64,000 nt of DNA from Streptomyces sp. CB01373. Lineage in GTDB: Bacteria > Actinomycetota > Actinomycetes > Streptomycetales > Streptomycetaceae. The translations under genes were made by a program, and so were the position numbers. Location: positions 372,001 to 436,000 of the forward strand of contig NZ_NNBK01000003.1 of assembly GCF_002803075.1 (NCBI RefSeq), given 5' to 3'. The number at the start of each line of letters is the position of its first letter. Within the stretch, counting starts at the first letter, position 1. Positions 34,380-43,917 of this stretch are shown here, piece by piece. Under the pieces are notes generated by a model that saw nothing but the letters and a program-made list of their open reading frames with translations, ran no database searches and was not told the DNA's origin.

Positions 34380-34540
34380 TGAATGGTGTATGGGCCGATC
34401 TTGAGGCCGGGTTACCGGCGGTCGGCCAGCGTGTTCCGGTCCTTGCCATGGGAGTTCGGCGGGACCGGGACTAGGTTGGTCGGGTAGCGAGCCGACGGAC
34501 TGCCGGGCACGGCCTGTCCGACACGTGATGGGGGCGAAGG

Positions 34541-35932
34541 ATGTCCATGCCGAAGGGGTCGAACACGCCGGTGCCCGCCACCGCCCTGCGCGTCGAGGTG
34601 GGCTGGCGCCGCGGTCCGGGCGTTCCCGACGCGGACGTCTCGGCGCTGTTGCTGGCGGGCGGAAAGGTACGGTCCGACGCGGACTTCGTCTTCTACAACC
34701 AGCCGGCCCACCCCTCCGGCGCGGTCCGGTACGAGGGCAAGGACACCCTCGGCGACCAGGTGACCGACACCCTGCTCGTCGACCTCGCCCGCGTGGAGCC
34801 CTCGATCGAGAAGGTGGTGCTCGCCGCCTCCGCGGACGGCGGCACCTTCGGACAGGTGCCCGGCCTCCACGTCGAGGTACGGGACGCCGCCGGGGGGACG
34901 GTGGCCGCGCGGTTCGACAGCACCGGCGCGACCGTGGAGACCGCGTTCGTGCTCGGTGAGTTCTACCGCCGCCAGGGCGCCTGGAAGTTCCGGGCCGTGG
35001 GGCAGGGCTACGGCAGCGGACTAGAGGGCCTGGCCACGGACTTCGGCATCACCGTGGACGAGCCCCAGCACACGCCGCCGCCCCCGGCGCCGGCCCCGCG
35101 GGCACCCGTCATGGCGCCGCCACCCGCGCCGGCCCCCTTCCCGGCCACGCCCCCGCCGCCGGTCGGCCCGCCGGTTCCCCTGCCGCCACCGGCCGCGGCC
35201 CCGGTCACCCTGCCGGCCTCCGGCACTCCCGCGCCCGCGATGCCCGCATCCCCCGCACCCGCGCCTGTCACGCCCGCGCCCGCCGCCGCCCCGGTCCGCC
35301 TGAGCAAGGTGACGCTCACCAAGGCGGCCCCCTCGGTGTCGCTGGCCAAGCAGGGCGGAACCGGGGGCGCCATGCGCGTGAACCTCAACTGGCAGGTGCG
35401 CAAACAGTTCTCCGGCTGGGGCGGCAAGCGCGGCCGGGCGGCCGCCATGCACAGGGACCTCGACCTCGACCTGTGCGCCCTCTACGAGCTGTCGGACGGC
35501 CGCAAGGGCGTCGTCCAGGCCCTCGGCAACGCCTTCGGCGCGCTGCACCGGCCGCCGTACATCCACCTCGACGGCGACGACCGCACCGGCGCCGCCGCCG
35601 ACGGTGAGAACCTCACCATCAACCTCGACCGCAGCGGCGACTTCCGCCGCATCCTCGTCTTCGTGACCATCTACGAGGGTGCCCGCTCGTTCGCCGACCT
35701 GCACGCCACGGTCACCCTCCAGCCGCAGCACGGCGCCCCCGTCGACTTCTCCCTCGACGAGTGCACGGTGCCCTCGACGGTGTGCGCCCTCGCCCTGATC
35801 ACCAACACCGGCGGCGACCTCGTGGTCCAGCGGGAGGCCCGCTACCTGGTGACCGAACGCGGGGTGAGCCCGCAGCGCACCATCGACCGCGCCTACGGCT
35901 GGGGCATGAACTGGACCCCCGGCCGCAAGTGA
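34541..35932 (+). CDS. TerD-family protein with two TerD domains and a Pro/Ala linker
   Basis: A 463-residue protein. The first TerD domain (about 3-180) has [36 protein letters not shown] with calcium-binding acidic residues, and [23 protein letters not shown] very Pro/Ala-rich linker (about 183-258) follows. The second domain (about 262-463) has [39 protein letters not shown] and [20 protein letters not shown]. TerD proteins bind calcium and belong to tellurite/stress systems whose mechanism is unclear. The ATG is preceded by GGGGG six bases upstream. No other ter gene is adjacent. Confidence 0.88.
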   Translation: MSMPKGSNTPVPATALRVEVGWRRGPGVPDADVSALLLAGGKVRSDADFVFYNQPAHPSGAVRYEGKDTLGDQVTDTLLVDLARVEPSIEKVVLAASADGGTFGQVPGLHVEVRDAAGGTVAARFDSTGATVETAFVLGEFYRRQGAWKFRAVGQGYGSGLEGLATDFGITVDEPQHTPPPPAPAPRAPVMAPPPAPAPFPATPPPPVGPPVPLPPPAAAPVTLPASGTPAPAMPASPAPAPVTPAPAAAPVRLSKVTLTKAAPSVSLAKQGGTGGAMRVNLNWQVRKQFSGWGGKRGRAAAMHRDLDLDLCALYELSDGRKGVVQALGNAFGALHRPPYIHLDGDDRTGAAADGENLTINLDRSGDFRRILVFVTIYEGARSFADLHATVTLQPQHGAPVDFSLDECTVPSTVCALALITNTGGDLVVQREARYLVTERGVSPQRTIDRAYGWGMNWTPGRK

Positions 35933-35944
35933 ACGGGCGTCGGC

Positions 35945-37126
35945 TCACCCCTCGTCGGGCACGGCGTCCGGACGCGCGTACGTGCGGCCCTTCCAGGCCG
36001 CACCGCGGCCCCGGTAGTGCTGCACCGCCGAGTCGACCGTCATCAGCAGATAGAGGAACGCGGTGAACGGCAGCAGGGGAGCGCGCCACAACCGCTGCCG
36101 GTAGTGACGGAGCATCGGGACGTACGTCGCCGTCATCACCAGCCAGGCCGCACCGCCGGCGAGCGCCGTCACCGCGTCGCCCGCCGCCAGGCCCACGGCC
36201 AGGGCCACCGGCGGCACCAGGTACACCAGTGCCAGCCCGGCGACCGTGCCGAGCAGCAGCAGCGGGTTGTGGCGCAGCTGCGCGTAGGCGCTGCGCGAGA
36301 CCATCCGCCACAGGTCACGCAGCCGCGGATAGGGGCGCACACTGTCCACCCGCTCGGCCAGCCCCAGCCAGATGTGGCCGCCGCCCGCCTTGACGGCCCG
36401 GGCGAGGGCCACGTCGTCGATCACCGCCTGCCGGATCGCGTCCGGGATCCGCGCCCGCTCGGCGGCCTCGGCGCGCAGCAGCACACAACCGCCCGCGGCC
36501 GCCGCCGTCCGCGCGCCGCGGCGGCCGATCCGGCGGAACGGGTACAGCTGCGCGAAGAAATAGACGAAGGCCGGCACCACGAGCCGCTCCCACCGGCTCT
36601 CCGCCCGCAGCCGGGCCATCTGCGAGACGAGGTCGAAGCCGCCGGTGCGCGCCGCCGCCACCAGCTCGCGCAGGCTGTCCGGCGCATGGGCGATGTCGGC
36701 GTCCGTCAGCAGGAGGTAGGCGGGGCCACGCGCGCGTGCCAGGCCGATGCCGTGCCGTACCGCCCACAGCTTGCCCGTCCAGCCGGAGGGCGGCTCACCC
36801 GGTGAGGCCACGGTCAGCGGCAGCCCGCCGTGGCGCCGAGCCAGTTCGCGGGCCAGCTCCCCGGTGCCGTCGCGGCTGCCGTCGTCGATCAGGAAGACCT
36901 CCGCGCGGCCCGGGTAGTCCTGGGCGAGCAGGGAGGGCAGGCTCTCCGGCAGGACGGCGGCCTCGTCCCGCGCGGGAACGACGACGCACACCGACGGCCA
37001 GTCGTCGGGCGGCGGGTCCTCACGGGGCGGGAGCCTGACGTCCGTACGCCAGAAGAAGCCCTGGCAGAGCAGCAGCCACAGCCAGGCGGCGAGTGATCCG
37101 ACGGCACTCCACTCGATCACGCTCAC
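35945..37126 (-). CDS. Membrane glycosyltransferase family 2, HpnB-like
   Basis: A 393-residue protein. An N-terminal membrane helix (about 4-22) is followed by a GT2 catalytic domain with SVCVVVPARDEAAVLPESLPSLLAQDYPG (about 45-75), FLIDDGSRDGT and the metal-binding LLTDADIAHAPDSL. The acceptor region is DAIRQAVIDDVALARAVK. Three or four C-terminal membrane helices follow. This matches the plan of the hopanoid-associated transferase HpnB. No other hopanoid gene lies nearby, so the acceptor remains open. A GTG at 37126 or 37120 starts it, with no clear ribosome binding site. Confidence 0.82.
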   Translation of the reverse strand: MSVIEWSAVGSLAAWLWLLLCQGFFWRTDVRLPPREDPPPDDWPSVCVVVPARDEAAVLPESLPSLLAQDYPGRAEVFLIDDGSRDGTGELARELARRHGGLPLTVASPGEPPSGWTGKLWAVRHGIGLARARGPAYLLLTDADIAHAPDSLRELVAAARTGGFDLVSQMARLRAESRWERLVVPAFVYFFAQLYPFRRIGRRGARTAAAAGGCVLLRAEAAERARIPDAIRQAVIDDVALARAVKAGGGHIWLGLAERVDSVRPYPRLRDLWRMVSRSAYAQLRHNPLLLLGTVAGLALVYLVPPVALAVGLAAGDAVTALAGGAAWLVMTATYVPMLRHYRQRLWRAPLLPFTAFLYLLMTVDSAVQHYRGRGAAWKGRTYARPDAVPDEG

Positions 37127-37183
37127 CCGCGCAGTCTGCCCCACCCGGGCGGCCGGTTCGAGGGGATCGACTATCGTGACCGG

Positions 37184-37969
37184 GTGAAGATCGCGCTCAT
37201 GGACTCCGGAATCGGGCTGCTGGCGGCCGCGGCCGCGGTACGGCGGCTGCGCCCCGACGCGGAACTCGTGCTCTCCCTGGATCCCGCGGGCATGCCGTGG
37301 GGCGCGCGTACGCCGGAGAACCTGACCGAGCGCGCCCTGGCCGTCGCCGAGGCCGCCGCCGCGCACAGCCCGGACGCCCTGATCGTCGGCTGCAACACCG
37401 CGACCGTGCACGCGCTCACCGCCCTGCGCGCCTCCCTGGAACCGGACCTGCCGGTCATCGGCACGGTGCCGGCGATCAAACCGGCCGCGGCCGGCGGCGG
37501 GCCCGTCGCCATCTGGGCGACGCCCGCCACCACCGGCAGCGCCTACCAGCGGAACCTCATCCGCGACTTCGCCGACGGCGTGCCGGTCACCGAGGTGCCC
37601 TGCTGGGGCCTCGCCGAGGCCGTGGAGCACGCGGACCAGACGGCGATCGACGAGGCCGTCGCCGCGGCCGCCGCACTCACCCCCGTCGACGTGACGACCG
37701 TCGTCCTGGGCTGCACCCACTACGAACTGGTCTCCGAGCGGATCCGGGCCGCGGTCCGGCGACCGGACGGCCCGCCGCCGGCCCTGCTCGGCTCGGCGGG
37801 CGCCGTCGTCGCCCAGGCGCTGCGCCGGATCGGCGCCCGGCCCGAACCGGAGGCCGGGACCGAGGGCCGGGTGACCGTGCTGCTGAACGGACGGGAGGGC
37901 GCCCTGCCCGCCCCGGCCCTGGCCTACGCGGAGGGCCGCCTCCTCCAGCAGGCCGCCCCCGTCCGCTGA
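37184..37969 (+). CDS. Glutamate/aspartate racemase family protein (MurI-like)
   Basis: A 261-residue racemase with all catalytic positions of the family: Asp7-Ser8 (ALMDSGIG), Cys70-Asn71-Thr72 (VGCNTATV) as one acid/base, and Cys177-Thr178-His179 (VLGCTHYE) as the other. It should interconvert L- and D-glutamate for peptidoglycan or a D-amino-acid side path. Whether it is the main MurI or a paralogue cannot be told from this window. A -10-like TATCGT ends six bases before the GTG, predicting a leaderless message. It is divergent from the glycosyltransferase. Confidence 0.82.
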   Translation: MKIALMDSGIGLLAAAAAVRRLRPDAELVLSLDPAGMPWGARTPENLTERALAVAEAAAAHSPDALIVGCNTATVHALTALRASLEPDLPVIGTVPAIKPAAAGGGPVAIWATPATTGSAYQRNLIRDFADGVPVTEVPCWGLAEAVEHADQTAIDEAVAAAAALTPVDVTTVVLGCTHYELVSERIRAAVRRPDGPPPALLGSAGAVVAQALRRIGARPEPEAGTEGRVTVLLNGREGALPAPALAYAEGRLLQQAAPVR

Positions 37970-38071
37970 CCCGGGCGGGCCACCGGACTCGTCCGTCCAG
38001 AACGGCCGCCCGGTCCGGTCACTCTGCGCGACGCGCTACCGGCGCAGCGAAACCTGAGTAACCTCATGGGT

Positions 38072-38608
38072 ATGAGGGACCACCCCGAGAACAGTTCCCA
38101 TTCCGAGGTGTGGACCGGACGGGCCACCAACCGGATGCAGTGGCTGCTGGCGCTCGTCGGCGCCGCCTGCATGGCACTGGGCATCGAGCTGGCCGTCGAC
38201 TCCGCCTGGAACTCGGGCGTCGCCCCGCTGGTGATGTCCGTCGTGGGCTGCATCGCGGCCGGACTGCTGGTCCTCTTCGGCACCCTCGCCTTCGTGCACG
38301 TCGCCGTGCGGGTCGACCACGAGTGCCTGGAGGTGCGCTGCGGGCACATCGGCCTGCCGCGCCGCCGCATCCCGCTCGCCCATGTCGCGGGCGCCGAGTT
38401 CGCCCCCCATGTCACCCCGCGCCACTGGGGCGGCTGGGGCTACCGGTGGCGGCCCGAGAAGGGCACCGCGGTCGTCGTACGACGCGGCGAGGGCGTCGTG
38501 CTGCGCCTGTGGGACGGCCATACGTTCACGATCACGATCGACAACGCCGAGACGGCGGTGCACGTGATCAGGGACCGCCTGCACCCCTCGTCCTCCGGAC
38601 GTGCCTGA
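38072..38608 (+). CDS. Two-helix membrane protein with PH-like C-terminal part
   Basis: About 178 residues. Two hydrophobic helices (about residues 22-45 and 52-78) are followed by a C-terminal beta-rich domain (VAVRVDHECLEVRCGHIGLPRRRIPL, then GTAVVVRRGEGVVLRL) like the PH-type domains of small actinobacterial membrane proteins. The ATG at 38072 is chosen over 38066 because a TAACCT -10 hexamer ends seven bases upstream of it, which would make it leaderless. Its function is not known. Confidence 0.68.
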   Translation: MRDHPENSSHSEVWTGRATNRMQWLLALVGAACMALGIELAVDSAWNSGVAPLVMSVVGCIAAGLLVLFGTLAFVHVAVRVDHECLEVRCGHIGLPRRRIPLAHVAGAEFAPHVTPRHWGGWGYRWRPEKGTAVVVRRGEGVVLRLWDGHTFTITIDNAETAVHVIRDRLHPSSSGRA

Positions 38609-38681
38609 CCGGCCTGACCAGCACGAGGACGACGACCGGCCTGATCGGAACGGCGAGGACGACCGGCCGTACACTCCCGGA

Positions 38682-40292
38682 GTGACCGTCACCGCAACTT
38701 CCGTCGACGCGTCGGACCCGCTGCGACCGCAAACCGCGCCCGCGCCCCGGAGGGCGAGGCTCCTCCGGCTCGTGCCCGCCGCCGCTTCCGCCCTGTCCGG
38801 CGTCCTGCTCTACCTCAGCTTCCCTCCGCGCCCCCTGTGGTGGCTGGCCCTGCCCGCCCTCGCGGTCTTCGGCGGGGCGCTGCGCGGACGCACCTGGAAG
38901 GCGGCCCTCGGCCTCGGCTACCTCTTCGGCCTCGGATTCCTGCTGCCGCTGCTGGTGTGGACCGGCGTGGAGGTCGGCCCCGGTCCGTGGCTGGCGCTCG
39001 CCGCCGTCGAGGCGGTCTTCGTCGGGCTGGTGGGAGCGGGTGTCGCGGCCGTGTCCCGGCTGCCCCTCTGGCCGCTGTGGGCGGCGGCCCTGTGGACCGC
39101 AGGCGAGGCGGTACGCGCACGCGTACCGTTCCACGGCTTCCCCTGGGGCAAGATCGCCTTCGGGCAGGCCGACGGCGTGTTCCTGCCGCTGGCCGCGGTG
39201 GGCGGCACCCCGGTGCTGGGCTTCGCGGTCGCCCTGTGCGGCTTCGGTCTGTGCGAGGCCGTGCGCCTTGCGGTGCGGAGGCGGCGCGGAGACGCGGTAC
39301 GGGGTCCGGCCGCGGCCGCGGCCCTGCTGAGCGTCGCCGTCCCGGTGGCGGGCGCGGTGGCCGCCCGGCCGCTGGTGAGCGACAAGGCCGAGACCGGCAC
39401 GGCGACCGTCGCCCTCATCCAGGGCAACGTGCCCCGGGCGGGCCTGGAGTTCAACGCCCAGCGGCGCGCGGTCCTCGACTACCACGCGCGTGAGACGGAG
39501 CGGCTGGCCCAGGCGGTGAAGGCGGGCAAGGCCCCCAAGCCGGACTTCGTGCTCTGGCCGGAGAACTCCTCCGACATCGACCCCTTCGTCAACCCCGACG
39601 CGAGTGCCGTGATCAGCATGGCCGCCAAGGAGGTCGGGGTGCCGGTCTCCGTCGGCGGCGTCGTGGAGCGGGGCGGCGAACTGTTCAACGAGCAGATCCT
39701 GTGGGATCCGGCCAAGGGCCCCGTCCAGACGTACGACAAACGGCAGATCCAGCCCTTCGGCGAGTACCTTCCGCTGCGCCCCCTGCTCGGGGCGATCAAC
39801 AAGAACTGGACGTCGATGGTCCGGCAGGACTTCAGCCGGGGCACCAGGCCGGGTGTGTTCACCATCGACGGCACGAAGGTGGGCCTGGCCACCTGCTACG
39901 AGGCGGCCTTCGACTGGGCCGTGCGCGACACCGTCACGTCCGGCGCGCAGATGATCTCCGTACCGAGCAACAACGCGACCTTCGACCGCAGCGAGATGAC
40001 CTACCAGCAGCTCGCCATGTCCCGGATCCGCGCGGTCGAGCACAGCCGCACCGTCACCGTCCCGGTGACCAGCGGCGTCAGCGCGATCATCATGCCCGAC
40101 GGGCGGATCACGCAGAAGACCGGCATGTTCGTGCCCGGCTACCTGGTCCAGAAGGTGCCACTGCGCTCCTCCGAGACGCCCGCCACCCGGCTGGGCACTC
40201 TGCCGGAGATCGCCCTGGTACTGGTCGCGGCCGGAGGGCTGGGCTGGGCCGTCGGCGCCGGACTGCGTCGGCGACGCGCCGGGACCGTGTAG
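38682..40292 (+). CDS. lnt: Apolipoprotein N-acyltransferase
   Basis: A 536-residue membrane enzyme. About seven or eight helices fill residues 30-232. A nitrilase-like domain follows, with the triad Glu294 (LWPENS), Lys353 (YDKRQ) and Cys405 (LATCYEAAF), plus PFGEYLP around Glu361. A last helix lies near the C-terminus. It N-acylates the lipid-modified Cys of lipoproteins, as known for actinobacterial Lnt. The GTG at 38682 is chosen because TACACT ends six bases upstream (leaderless). A GTG at 38601, overlapping the previous stop, would add 27 acidic residues without a ribosome binding site. Confidence 0.9.
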   Translation: MTVTATSVDASDPLRPQTAPAPRRARLLRLVPAAASALSGVLLYLSFPPRPLWWLALPALAVFGGALRGRTWKAALGLGYLFGLGFLLPLLVWTGVEVGPGPWLALAAVEAVFVGLVGAGVAAVSRLPLWPLWAAALWTAGEAVRARVPFHGFPWGKIAFGQADGVFLPLAAVGGTPVLGFAVALCGFGLCEAVRLAVRRRRGDAVRGPAAAAALLSVAVPVAGAVAARPLVSDKAETGTATVALIQGNVPRAGLEFNAQRRAVLDYHARETERLAQAVKAGKAPKPDFVLWPENSSDIDPFVNPDASAVISMAAKEVGVPVSVGGVVERGGELFNEQILWDPAKGPVQTYDKRQIQPFGEYLPLRPLLGAINKNWTSMVRQDFSRGTRPGVFTIDGTKVGLATCYEAAFDWAVRDTVTSGAQMISVPSNNATFDRSEMTYQQLAMSRIRAVEHSRTVTVPVTSGVSAIIMPDGRITQKTGMFVPGYLVQKVPLRSSETPATRLGTLPEIALVLVAAGGLGWAVGAGLRRRRAGTV

Positions 40293-40404
40293 CGCCGGAC
40301 TGCGGGGGGCGTGCCCGGAAAGTGTGGCGCCCTGGACCGCGCGGGTGGCGTTCCTGGCTCGTGGGGCGCGCCGGACTGCGCGGGTGGCGCGCCCGGCACG
40401 TGTA
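40292..40404. repeat. Three imperfect tandem copies of a GC-rich 35-41-bp element
   Basis: Copies begin near 40292, 40327 and 40368. Each follows the pattern GCGCC-GGAC-GCG-GGTGGCG-CC-GG-CGTG. The first and third are closest. They occupy the gap between lnt and the NUDIX gene and do not look coding. Confidence 0.5.
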
Positions 40405-40483
40405 ACCGTACGCCGGACGTACGCCCCCCGGATGCCCCGGACCGGGCCAAGGCCCCGGGCGCCCGCCCGTTAGGGTCGGCTCC

Positions 40484-40963
40484 ATGGCCATTCCCGACTT
40501 CATCCGTACGCTCCGGGCCTCGGCCGGCAGCCAGTTGCTGTGGCTGCCCGGAGTCACCGCCATCGTCTTCGACGACGACGGCAGAGTGCTGCTGGGCCGC
40601 CGCTCCGACACCGGCAGGTGGTCGGTGATCGGCGGCATCCCGGACCCGGGCGAGCAGCCGGCCGCCTGCGCCGTGCGGGAGGTCCACGAGGAGACCGCGG
40701 TGCACTGCGTCGTCGAGCGGGTGGTCCTCGTCCAGGCGCTGGAGCCCGTCACCTACGGCAACGGCGACGTCTGCCAGTACATGGACATCACCTTCCGCTG
40801 CCGTGCCGTGGGCGGCGAGGCACGGGTCAACGACGACGAGTCGCTGGAGGTGGGCTGGTTCGCGGTGGACTCGCTGCCCGACCTGGACGAGTTCAGCGTG
40901 TTCCGGATCAAGCAGGCCATGTCCGATGCACCCACGTGGTTCGACCCCATTGAATTGGCCTGA
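40484..40963 (+). CDS. NUDIX hydrolase
   Basis: A 159-residue single-domain NUDIX protein. The box starts at Gly51 and includes Glu57, Arg65, Glu66, Glu69 and Glu70. The usual second Gly of the box is Ala72 here. It probably cleaves a nucleoside diphosphate derivative; the N-terminal RTLRASAGSQLLWLPGVTAIVFD form is common in Streptomyces. A TAGGGT -10 ends seven bases before the ATG, a clear leaderless arrangement. Confidence 0.9.
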   Translation: MAIPDFIRTLRASAGSQLLWLPGVTAIVFDDDGRVLLGRRSDTGRWSVIGGIPDPGEQPAACAVREVHEETAVHCVVERVVLVQALEPVTYGNGDVCQYMDITFRCRAVGGEARVNDDESLEVGWFAVDSLPDLDEFSVFRIKQAMSDAPTWFDPIELA

Positions 40964-41017
40964 AGTATGGGCCGTGCCCATATGTGGTGCGGCGGGCGAC
41001 CTGCCTAGGGTCACCCC

Positions 41018-41812
41018 ATGACCTCGCCGCTCCCCGCTCCGCACACCCCCTCGCTCGACCTCGGCGGCCGCACCGCGCTCGTCACCGGCGCCGCCGGCGG
41101 CATCGGCCGCGCCTGCGCGCTGCGGCTGGCCGCCGCCGGGGCGAGGGTCAGAGCCGTCGACCGGGACGCGCCGGGCCTGGACGCGCTCGCCGAACGGGCG
41201 GGCGGGCTGGCCGGCTCCCTGGAACCGCTGGTGCTCGACCTCACCGACCTCGACGCCGCCGAGCGGGCGGCCGCGGGCACCGATGTGCTCGTCAACAACG
41301 CCGGGCTGCAACTCGTGCGCCCCATCGAGGAGTTCCCGCCCGAGGTCTTCCACACCGTGCTCACCGTGATGCTGGAGGCGCCCTTCCGGCTCATCCGCGG
41401 CGCCCTGCCGCACATGTACGGTCAGGGGTGGGGCCGGATCGTCAACATTTCCTCGGTGCACGGCCTGCGCGCCTCCGCCTACAAGTCGGCCTACGTGGCC
41501 GCCAAGCACGGCCTGGAGGGACTGTCCAAGACCACCGCCCTCGAAGGCGCCCCGCACGGCGTCACCTCCAACTGCGTCAACCCCGGCTACGTGCGCACGC
41601 CCCTGGTCGAGGCGCAGGTCGCCGACCAGGCGCGGGCCCACGGCATCTCCGAGGAACGCGTGCTGTCCGAGGTCCTGTTGAAGGACAGCGCCGTCAAACG
41701 ACTGCTCGAACCGGAGGAGGTCGCCGAGGCCGTGGCGTACCTGTGCGGCCCACAGGCCTCCTTCGCCACCGGTACCTCGCTGGTCCTGGACGGCGGCTGG
41801 ACCGCACACTGA
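41018..41812 (+). CDS. 3-hydroxybutyrate dehydrogenase (short-chain dehydrogenase)
   Basis: A 264-residue SDR. The NAD-binding motif is TGAAGGIG (23-30) and NNAG is at 93-96. The catalytic residues are Ser145/146, Tyr159 and Lys163 in the segment SAYVAAKHG. The C-terminal part (VTSNCVNPGYVRTPLVEAQV, KRLLEPEEVAEAVAYL, VLDGGWTAH) is typical of D-3-hydroxybutyrate dehydrogenases. It interconverts 3-hydroxybutyrate and acetoacetate. A TAGGGT -10 ends six bases before the ATG (leaderless). The next gene, a GAF-PucR regulator, may sense a related metabolite. Confidence 0.87.
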   Translation: MTSPLPAPHTPSLDLGGRTALVTGAAGGIGRACALRLAAAGARVRAVDRDAPGLDALAERAGGLAGSLEPLVLDLTDLDAAERAAAGTDVLVNNAGLQLVRPIEEFPPEVFHTVLTVMLEAPFRLIRGALPHMYGQGWGRIVNISSVHGLRASAYKSAYVAAKHGLEGLSKTTALEGAPHGVTSNCVNPGYVRTPLVEAQVADQARAHGISEERVLSEVLLKDSAVKRLLEPEEVAEAVAYLCGPQASFATGTSLVLDGGWTAH

Positions 41813-41912
41813 ACGGCCGCCCGGCCCACTGACCGGCCGCCCCGGTTCCACTTCGCGGCCGGGTTGTCCACAGGCTCCAGCGGAGAACCGGCCGATGGGT
41901 GATCCTGTGGGC

Positions 41913-43853
41913 ATGTCCAGCGATCACGTGCAGTCCGCCCGGCGACCCGCCGCCAGGATTCCGGCCGGCAGCGCCGAGACCCCGTTTCTCGAGCTGCTGG
42001 CCCGGGGCGCGCCCACCGCCGCCTACGAACAGCCCGTGCTGCTCGCCCGCGCCGAGGGCCGGCCGGCCGAGTGGATCGACGCGCTCGAACGGGCCAGACA
42101 GCACGCCCTGCGCGTCCGTGCGGAACTGGAGGGCCGGCGGCGCCGCGAGGCGGAGCTGTCGGCGCTGTTCGAGACCGCCCACGATCTGGCCGGCCTGCGC
42201 GACCTGGACGCGGTGCTCCCGGCCATCGTGCAGCGCGCCCGCTCGCTGCTCGGCACGGACGTCGCCTACCTCACCCTCAACGACCCCGCACGCGGCGACA
42301 CCTATATGCGCGTCACCGAGGGCTCGGTGGCCGCCGCCTTCCAGCAACTGCGCCTGGGCATGGGGGAGGGGCTGGGCGGCCTGGTCGCGCAGACGGCCCG
42401 CCCCTACGTCACCGACGACTACTTCAAGGACGCACGCTTCCAGCACACCGGAAGCATCGACGCGGGCGTGCGGGACGAGGGCCTGGTCGCGATCCTCGGC
42501 GTGCCGCTCATGCTCGGACCGCAGGTGATCGGCGTGCTGTTCGCGGCCGACCGGCGGGCCCGCGTCTTCGAACGGGAGCAGATCGCCCTGCTCGGCTCCT
42601 TCGCCGCCCTCGCCGCGGCGGCGATCGACAGCGCCAACCTGCTCACCGAGACCCGCTCGGCACTCGCCGGCCTGGAGCGCGCCAACGAGATCATCCGCGA
42701 CCGCAGCGGCGTCATCGAGCGCGCCTCGGACGTCCACGACCGGCTCGCCGAACTGGTTCTGCGCGGCGGCGGAGTGCACGACGTGGCCGCCGCCGTCTCC
42801 CAGGTGCTCGACGGCGCCGTCGAGTTCACCGAGGCCGCCGCCGCACCCGCCGACGCCCTGGAGGCCTCCCGGGCCGAGGGACACGCGGTGCCGCACGGCC
42901 CGGACTGGATCGCCGCCGTCGCCGCGGGCGGCGAACTGCTCGGGGCGCTCGTGCTGCGCGGCCACCGCGGCCTCGACCCCGTCGACCAGCGCACGCTGGA
43001 GCGAGCCGCGATGGTCACCTCGCTGCTGCTGCTCGCCCGGCGGTCCGCCGCCGAGGCCGAACAGCGCGTCCGAGGCGAACTGCTCGACGACCTCCTGGAC
43101 GCCCGCGACCGCGATCCCCGGCTGCTGCGCGAGCGCGCCGCCCGGCTGCACGCCGACCTCGACGCCACACACGTCGTGCTCGCCGCCTGCCTCGGCGCCC
43201 CGTCCGCCGACGCCGAGCAGGAGGCCGCCGCCCGCCACCGTCTGTGGTCGGCGGCCTTCCACCTGGCCGCGACCCGGCACGGACTGGCCGCCGCCCGCGA
43301 CGGCGGCACGGTCCTGCTGCTGCCGCTTCGCCGCGGGGACAGCGCGACCCAGCTGGCCCGACGCACCGCCCGTCACCTCGGCACCACGGTGCGCGAGGCG
43401 GTCACCGTGGGCGCCTCCGCCCCGGTCGAGAACCCCGCCGCCCACCCCGAGTCCGTCGCCGCCGCCTACGAGGAGGGGCGGCGCTGTCTCGACGCCCTGC
43501 GGCTGCTGGGCCGCACCGGCGACGGCGCCGCCGCCCAGGACTTCGGCTTCCTCGGCCTGCTGCTGGCCGGCGACCGGGACATCGCCGGCTTCGTGGACCG
43601 CACCGTCGGCCCGGTCGTCGCCTACGACGAGCGGCGCGGCACGGAGCTCATACGCACGCTGGAGGCGTACTTCGCCCGCGGCATGAGCCCGGCCCGCACC
43701 AAGGACGCGCTGCACGTCCATGTGAACACCGTGGCCCAGCGCCTGGAGCGCGTCGGCCGGCTGCTGGGCCAGGACTGGCAGACCCCGGCCCGTGCCCTGG
43801 AGATCCAGCTCGCCCTGCGCCTGCACCGCCTGTCGGCACCGGCGCGGAGCTGA
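41913..43853 (+). CDS. GAF-domain PucR-type transcriptional regulator
   Basis: A 646-residue regulator. A coiled segment (residues about 45-75, Arg/Glu-rich) leads into a GAF domain (about 80-235; YMRVTEGSVAAAFQQLRLGMGEGLGG, VPLMLGPQVIGVLFAADR). A middle part resembles the GGDEF-like region of PucR/CdaR. The C-terminal PucR helix-turn-helix is near 590-640 (RTKDALHVHVNTVAQRLERVGRLLG). Such proteins activate catabolic genes on ligand binding to GAF. It follows the 3-hydroxybutyrate dehydrogenase gene by 100 bases on the same strand. The ATG at 41913 is favoured over the first possible start at 41895. Confidence 0.87.
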   Translation: MSSDHVQSARRPAARIPAGSAETPFLELLARGAPTAAYEQPVLLARAEGRPAEWIDALERARQHALRVRAELEGRRRREAELSALFETAHDLAGLRDLDAVLPAIVQRARSLLGTDVAYLTLNDPARGDTYMRVTEGSVAAAFQQLRLGMGEGLGGLVAQTARPYVTDDYFKDARFQHTGSIDAGVRDEGLVAILGVPLMLGPQVIGVLFAADRRARVFEREQIALLGSFAALAAAAIDSANLLTETRSALAGLERANEIIRDRSGVIERASDVHDRLAELVLRGGGVHDVAAAVSQVLDGAVEFTEAAAAPADALEASRAEGHAVPHGPDWIAAVAAGGELLGALVLRGHRGLDPVDQRTLERAAMVTSLLLLARRSAAEAEQRVRGELLDDLLDARDRDPRLLRERAARLHADLDATHVVLAACLGAPSADAEQEAAARHRLWSAAFHLAATRHGLAAARDGGTVLLLPLRRGDSATQLARRTARHLGTTVREAVTVGASAPVENPAAHPESVAAAYEEGRRCLDALRLLGRTGDGAAAQDFGFLGLLLAGDRDIAGFVDRTVGPVVAYDERRGTELIRTLEAYFARGMSPARTKDALHVHVNTVAQRLERVGRLLGQDWQTPARALEIQLALRLHRLSAPARS

Positions 43854-43856
43854 CCC

Positions 43857-43878
43857 CCGTACGCGAGCGGGCGTACGG
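43857..43878. terminator. Bidirectional hairpin terminator
   Basis: CCGTACGC and GCGTACGG enclose a six-base loop. It sits between the convergent PucR-type and TetR genes. Confidence 0.65.
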
Positions 43879-43917
43879 CGCCGGCCGGCCCGGGGGAGCG
43901 GGCGGAATCGGACGGGA

